From the NCBI GenBank assembly GCA_964350895.1, contig CAYGMG010000156.1:1-9168 (forward strand): a stretch of 9,168 nt of DNA. The letters run 5' to 3'. Positions 6,451 through 9,168 of this stretch are shown here, one piece after another; within the stretch, counting starts at the first letter, position 1, and the number at the start of each line of letters is the position of its first letter. The stretch comes from Pseudomarimonas sp964350895 (lineage in GTDB: Bacteria > Pseudomonadota > Gammaproteobacteria > Xanthomonadales > Xanthomonadaceae). The notes below the pieces were generated by a model, which made no database searches, had not been told where the DNA came from, and saw nothing but the letters and a program-made list of their open reading frames with translations. The position numbers and the translations under genes are program-made.

Positions 6451-6933
6451 TCAGCCTGGCCGCAGGCGGTCCAGGATCGTCCTTGCGCGATCCCCGCCCG
6501 CCGCCGCGGATGTCTCGGGCTGGGGACGCTGCAGGGCGAGCTCATCGATCATGGCGCAGGCCGCCATGCCACTCATCCGGGTCGGTGAGAACAGTTCGCG
6601 CTCGGAGAAGTTGAGCACCGATTGCCGAGTCAGCCAGTCATGCGCCACCTGATGCATGGCCCAGCCGCCGAACTGGCGGCGACCGATCTCCCGGTAGTCG
6701 AGGATCACGACGGCTTCGTGGCGCGGATCGCCGAGGATCCGCGCGTAGGTCGCATTGACCGCCTCGCGCCCACCTTCCAGGCACTGCAGGAACTCCCGCG
6801 AAGAGAACAGCAGCGCGCCGCTGACCTGGACCCGCTGGTTGTTGCGCTGCGAGGACTCCAGGATCTGCGCCAGATCCTCCGCGCCCATCTTCTCGCTGGC
6901 GCGCGAGGCGTAGATCAATCGGTACAGGGACAT
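6451..6933 (-). CDS. Short stand-alone BLUF-domain blue-light sensor
   Basis: A 160-residue flavin photoreceptor: BLUF domains bind FAD and rewire hydrogen bonds round the flavin under blue light. Residues 2-95 cover the domain. By correspondence with AppA the key residues are all present: Tyr8 (LIYAS), Asn32 (RNNQRVQVSGALLF), Gln50 (FLQCLEGG), Trp91 and Met93 (FGGWAM). Residues about 96-160 are a C-terminal extension: a helix-like part to about 135 and a Pro/Ala/Gly-rich linker ending in RTILDRLRPG. There is no EAL, GGDEF, cyclase or DNA-binding domain, so it is a short PixD-type BLUF that would signal through a separate partner. No such partner is recognisable nearby. The ATG at 6933 has GGAG ten bases upstream, in the loop of an inverted repeat. 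It lies 72 bp downstream of a secreted-protein gene. Confidence 0.93.
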   Translation of the reverse strand: MSLYRLIYASRASEKMGAEDLAQILESSQRNNQRVQVSGALLFSSREFLQCLEGGREAVNATYARILGDPRHEAVVILDYREIGRRQFGGWAMHQVAHDWLTRQSVLNFSERELFSPTRMSGMAACAMIDELALQRPQPETSAAAGGDRARTILDRLRPG

Positions 6934-6986
6934 GCGCAGACCGCTCCGAGGTGGGCAGAGCAGTCTGCGCGAAGGCCCGTCTGCGC
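6934..6986 (-). repeat. Three-copy 8-bp repeat abutting the BLUF start codon; possible RNA switch or operator
   Basis: On the minus strand GCGCAGAC occurs at 6986-6979 and at 6970-6963, 16 bp apart. Its exact inverse complement GTCTGCGC lies at 6941-6934, ending directly before the BLUF ATG at 6933. In RNA the last copy can pair with either upstream copy, giving two mutually exclusive hairpins. The nearer hairpin has a 21-base loop carrying GGAG, with the start codon right at the foot of the stem. It may control translation or be a protein-binding site. The repeats are exact by direct reading; the function is inferred. Confidence 0.5.
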
Positions 6987-7005
6987 CGTGTCGAGCCCTT
7001 GGCTG

Positions 7006-7785
7006 CTACGGATCGGGAGCGAAACCCAGCGGGAACGGATCGGCACGCCGCGGATCGCGCGGATGATGGCGCGACGGCAGGATGCCGGCGGCGACCAGGT
7101 TCTCCCGCGAGTCGTAGTACAGCCGCGAGTGCTCGACCGGATGGCGGCTGCTGCGCTGGAAGCTGACCTGACGGGCCGGGTCATGCCGACGCGTGCCATG
7201 CGCCGTGCCCAGCGACTCGGCCTCGGCGGCATCGGCGAAGGACTTGGCACTGCCGGCCTGGGGCGCTGCCGGCGCCGCCCGCTGCCTGCTGTCCTGCCGC
7301 GATTCGCTGAGCTCGGGCGGCGGCGGCGGGCGATGGAACTGCTCCTCGAACACGGCCACCCCGATCACCCCGACATTATCCGGACGCCCGGTGCGCGCGG
7401 CATAGCTGTGCGGCAGCGCAGCGAAGCGGAACTCGGCCACCTCATCGAGACTCTTGCGCCAGCCGCGGACCACGGTGTGCTGATACGGGCCCAGCACATA
7501 GCCGCGCTGGTCCGGGGCGGCGGTCTCGCCGGTGACAGCATTGACCCCGTCCACCGAGAGCACCACCAGCAGCCGCCGCGATGTGGTGTTGGCAAGGCGG
7601 ATGGCGTAGCGCTGGCCGTGCTCGCCGACCACGAAGCGGTCACCCGCATGGTGCGCGGTGGGCAGCGTACGTCCGCCGCGCAGGTCTTCGACGCTGACCT
7701 GGACCCGCGAGGCGTGTCCGGCCTCGACGGCAGGCGCGGCAAGCAGGCTGGCAAGCAGGCTCAGGATGGGCAGAAACGTTCTCAT
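7006..7785 (-). CDS. Secreted protein of unknown function
   Basis: A 259-residue predicted exported protein that I cannot assign to a named family. Residues 1-22 form a signal peptide (MRTFLPILSLLASLLA, cleavage near VEA-G); the leader contains a tandem 12-base repeat in its DNA. A folded, beta-rich segment follows (about 45-150) with the striking motifs VDGVNAVTGE (78-87), GYVLGPYQHTVVRGWRKS (95-112), SYAARTGRP (127-135) and VGVIGVAVFEE (138-148). Residues about 152-205 are a Pro/Ala/Ser/Gln-rich linker. A distinct C-terminal piece (RLYYDSRENLVAAGILPS, 221-238, then PFPLGFAPDP) closes the protein. The layout of conserved head, variable linker and conserved tail suggests two interacting ends. 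GGAG lies eight bases before the ATG at 7785. It is divergent from the membrane-protein gene across a 206-bp gap and upstream of the BLUF gene. Confidence 0.82.
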   Translation of the reverse strand: MRTFLPILSLLASLLAAPAVEAGHASRVQVSVEDLRGGRTLPTAHHAGDRFVVGEHGQRYAIRLANTTSRRLLVVLSVDGVNAVTGETAAPDQRGYVLGPYQHTVVRGWRKSLDEVAEFRFAALPHSYAARTGRPDNVGVIGVAVFEEQFHRPPPPPELSESRQDSRQRAAPAAPQAGSAKSFADAAEAESLGTAHGTRRHDPARQVSFQRSSRHPVEHSRLYYDSRENLVAAGILPSRHHPRDPRRADPFPLGFAPDP

Positions 7786-7922
7786 GGCGGTCGCTCCGCG
7801 GTGGGTTCGCTGGGTTCAACGCGGAGACGGGGGCGAAGGGGTTTTCCTGCGCTCCCCGTGGCGGCTTCGTTGTGCCGCTGTTAATCACCGCGGACCGGCG
7901 CCGCGAGTAGCTCAAGCCGCCA

Positions 7923-7975
7923 AGGGATGACATCTGCCCGCAGCGGTTCGAGAATCCCTGACTCCAGCAAGGGAT
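7923..7975. repeat. Three 6-bp AGGGAT sites flanking a candidate promoter
   Basis: agggat lies at 7923-7928, its inverse atccct at 7954-7959, and agggat again at 7970-7975. The first overlaps the proposed -35 box, the second the proposed -10, and the third the leader. The two spacings are 31 and 16 bp. Short repeats like this occur by chance, so this is a weak operator candidate. The second and third copies could also form a small hairpin with a ten-base loop. Confidence 0.3.
7927..7955 (+). promoter_or_regulatory. Candidate promoter of the plus-strand membrane-protein gene
   Basis: ATGACA (7927-7932, five of six matches to TTGACA), a 17-base spacer, then GAGAAT (7950-7955, four of six matches to TATAAT). 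Transcription would begin near 7962, giving a leader of about 30 bases to the GTG at 7992. The rest of the 7786-7991 gap shows no recognisable gene and no clear promoter for the opposite gene. Confidence 0.4.
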
Positions 7976-7991
7976 CGGATCGGGGGGAGCC

Positions 7992-9092
7992 GTGTCCAAG
8001 GCCAGCGTCATCCTTCAGCGTCAGGACGACCACCTGCACGCGCGGATCGAAGTCCATGATCGCGACCTGCTCGGCCACGACGCCGAGCTGCGCCTGCGGC
8101 TGCGCGCCCGGGTCAAGGACAAGCGTCCGGTGCATGGCAGCCGCACGCTGTGGGAGCACACCTTCCGGCTGGACGCGGCAAGCATGGACCTGCAGATTCC
8201 CGACGACTGCCTCGCAGGGTGCTACCTCTACGCCGGCACCAGGCTCGAGGTGCTGCTGGAGTCGCAGCTCAAGGTCGACGATGCGCTGCTCTTCGACACC
8301 TCGGTGGGCAGTGACCACTCCGAGCTGCTCGGTCCGCAGCCGCGCACCTGCACCGGCGACGTCAAGCAGCTCGAACCCGCCGACGCCTTCTCGCTGACCG
8401 CCAACCTCGCTGCCATCCCGGGGCGCAACCGACTGATCGCGATCGCGCTGATCGTGTTCGGCGGGCTGCTGGTGCTGGGCAACATGCTGCTCGGCCTGCA
8501 CGACGAGTTCACCTCGGAGGCGCAGACCCTGTTATACGACCACAGCGGCAGCGACGGCAGCGAGTCTCCGCTGATGAAGGCCCTGATGGGTAGCGGCGCG
8601 CTCGGCACCGGCGTCTGGTTCGCCCTGCGCGCCCAGCTGCGCCGCTACATGCGCTTTGAGTTGAAGAAGCACCCGCCCCTGCGCCGCGGCCTGCGCCTGC
8701 CGCTGTCCGAGCTGGTCGAAGCCGAATCACGCGTGCCGCTCAAGGGCGCCTGCATCCGCGTGGTCGCCGGCAACCGCGAGAAGGGCCAATACCGGCGCAA
8801 GAGCAAGGACAAGGACGAAACCCGCAGTTTCACCGAATCGGTCAGCGCCGTCGTGGTTTTCGAGCGGACCTTCAACCTGCTTCCCGCCAACCTGCCGCTG
8901 GCCTCCTACTTCAGCGACCTGATCGATTTCGACCACCTGTTCGACGCCCTGCTCCCACCGCAGGAGATCGGCAGCAGCCACGGCATCGACGTGGTCTGGG
9001 AGGTTCAGCTGCTGCATGCGCAGTTCGTCGATCAGGAGCTGATCGGCAGCAGCGAGGGGCTGCGCTACGAGGACTTTCTTGGGAGCAGCTGA
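7992..9092 (+). CDS. Unknown membrane protein with two predicted transmembrane helices
   Basis: A 366-residue protein I cannot name, the only plus-strand gene here. Residues about 1-140 look soluble and beta-rich, with alternating charged and hydrophobic strands. A hydrophobic helix at about 148-169 (LIAIALIVFGGLLVLGNMLL) is followed by a short loop of about 25 residues (EFTSEAQTLLYDHSGSDGSE) and a second, weaker helix at about 194-214 (LMKALMGSGALGTGVWFAL). A basic stretch after it (RAQLRRYMRFELKKH) suggests both large domains are cytoplasmic, with the loop outside. The C-terminal region (about 229-366) is again strand-rich; GIDVVWEVQL near 331-340 recalls the beta-strand pattern of arrestin-like folds, a guess only. 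Start: GTG at 7992 with a G-rich run (ggggggag, 7982-7989) close upstream, two bases before GTG, so spacing is tight. The stop is TGA at 9090-9092. Confidence 0.8.
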   Translation: MSKASVILQRQDDHLHARIEVHDRDLLGHDAELRLRLRARVKDKRPVHGSRTLWEHTFRLDAASMDLQIPDDCLAGCYLYAGTRLEVLLESQLKVDDALLFDTSVGSDHSELLGPQPRTCTGDVKQLEPADAFSLTANLAAIPGRNRLIAIALIVFGGLLVLGNMLLGLHDEFTSEAQTLLYDHSGSDGSESPLMKALMGSGALGTGVWFALRAQLRRYMRFELKKHPPLRRGLRLPLSELVEAESRVPLKGACIRVVAGNREKGQYRRKSKDKDETRSFTESVSAVVVFERTFNLLPANLPLASYFSDLIDFDHLFDALLPPQEIGSSHGIDVVWEVQLLHAQFVDQELIGSSEGLRYEDFLGSS

Positions 9093-9157
9093 GCGGCGAA
9101 AGGCGGGTGTGGGCGCAATTTTCCGTTCGTCGAGGTTCGTCAATAGCGCCGGCTTTC

Positions 9158-9168
9158 TGTGGGAGCGG
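9158..9168 (+). repeat. Possible start of a REP-like palindromic repeat at the window edge
   Basis: The last bases, tgtgggagcgg, match the opening of the tgt(g/a)ggagcg(g/a)c palindromes scattered between genes in Pseudomonas and Xanthomonas relatives. The matching second half would lie outside the window, so this rests on eleven bases. The 65 bases between the membrane-protein stop and this point hold no gene I can see, only a short direct repeat gttcgtc at 9125-9131 and 9135-9141. Confidence 0.35.

Noticed and set aside
6622..7884. A plus-strand open frame of about 420 codons opposite the BLUF and secreted-protein genes
   Set aside because: It spans two real minus-strand genes and the gap between them; composition is typical of a GC shadow.
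7906..7965. tRNA-like pieces: agtagctcaa resembling a D arm and ggttcgagaatcc resembling a T arm
   Set aside because: The bases flanking ttcgaga cannot form a 5-bp T stem, and no acceptor or anticodon stem can be drawn around them.
7881..8501. A minus-strand open frame with an MQAEQHVAQHQQ start
   Set aside because: It is antisense to the membrane-protein gene and covers the divergent promoter region. The low-complexity Gln/His start mirrors the Leu-rich membrane helix on the other strand.

Overview
The window is GC-rich chromosomal DNA (about two thirds G+C by eye) from a proteobacterium, most likely a gammaproteobacterium of the Lysobacterales (Xanthomonadales) or Pseudomonadales. The reasons are the GC-biased third codon positions, a TatD and a YdiI-like thioesterase that both closely resemble the E. 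coli proteins, a TTGACG/TAGGCT-type promoter, and a right edge reading tgtgggagcgg. That last string looks like the first half of the palindromic REP-like repeats common in those orders. The placement is inference. I see no tRNA, rRNA, CRISPR array, insertion sequence, integrase or phage gene.

Layout. Eight genes lie on the minus strand and one on the plus strand. From left to right: an exported penicillin-acylase-family Ntn-hydrolase cut by the left edge (1-2260); a YheT-type alpha/beta hydrolase (2362-3450) overlapping by 4 bp a PlsC-type lysophospholipid acyltransferase (3447-4232); a YdiI/MenI-like hotdog acyl-CoA thioesterase (4302-4721); a YkvA/DUF1232 protein (4785-5414) with its own recognisable promoter; tatD (5575-6387); a short stand-alone BLUF blue-light sensor (6451-6933); a secreted protein of unknown function (7006-7785); and, transcribed the other way, an unknown two-helix membrane protein (7992-9092). 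Genes are tightly packed. The largest gap, 7786-7991, is the only divergent intergenic region.

How the genes may work together. The hydrolase/acyltransferase pair is the clearest operon (ATGA overlap), and with the thioesterase just upstream it forms a small lipid/acyl-thioester group. The other genes look like independent units that share a direction. The acylase may cleave acyl-amides such as N-acyl-homoserine lactones in the periplasm, but its substrate cannot be read from sequence.

Most worth a second look: the BLUF gene, whose start codon directly follows a perfect inverted repeat with a second tandem copy of one arm; the two putative promoters at about 5465 and 7940, each overlapped by repeat sequences; and the two unknown proteins at the right. 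I see no convincing multi-gene novel system such as a defence island or biosynthetic cluster. Very long open frames antisense to the real genes are GC artefacts and are not annotated.
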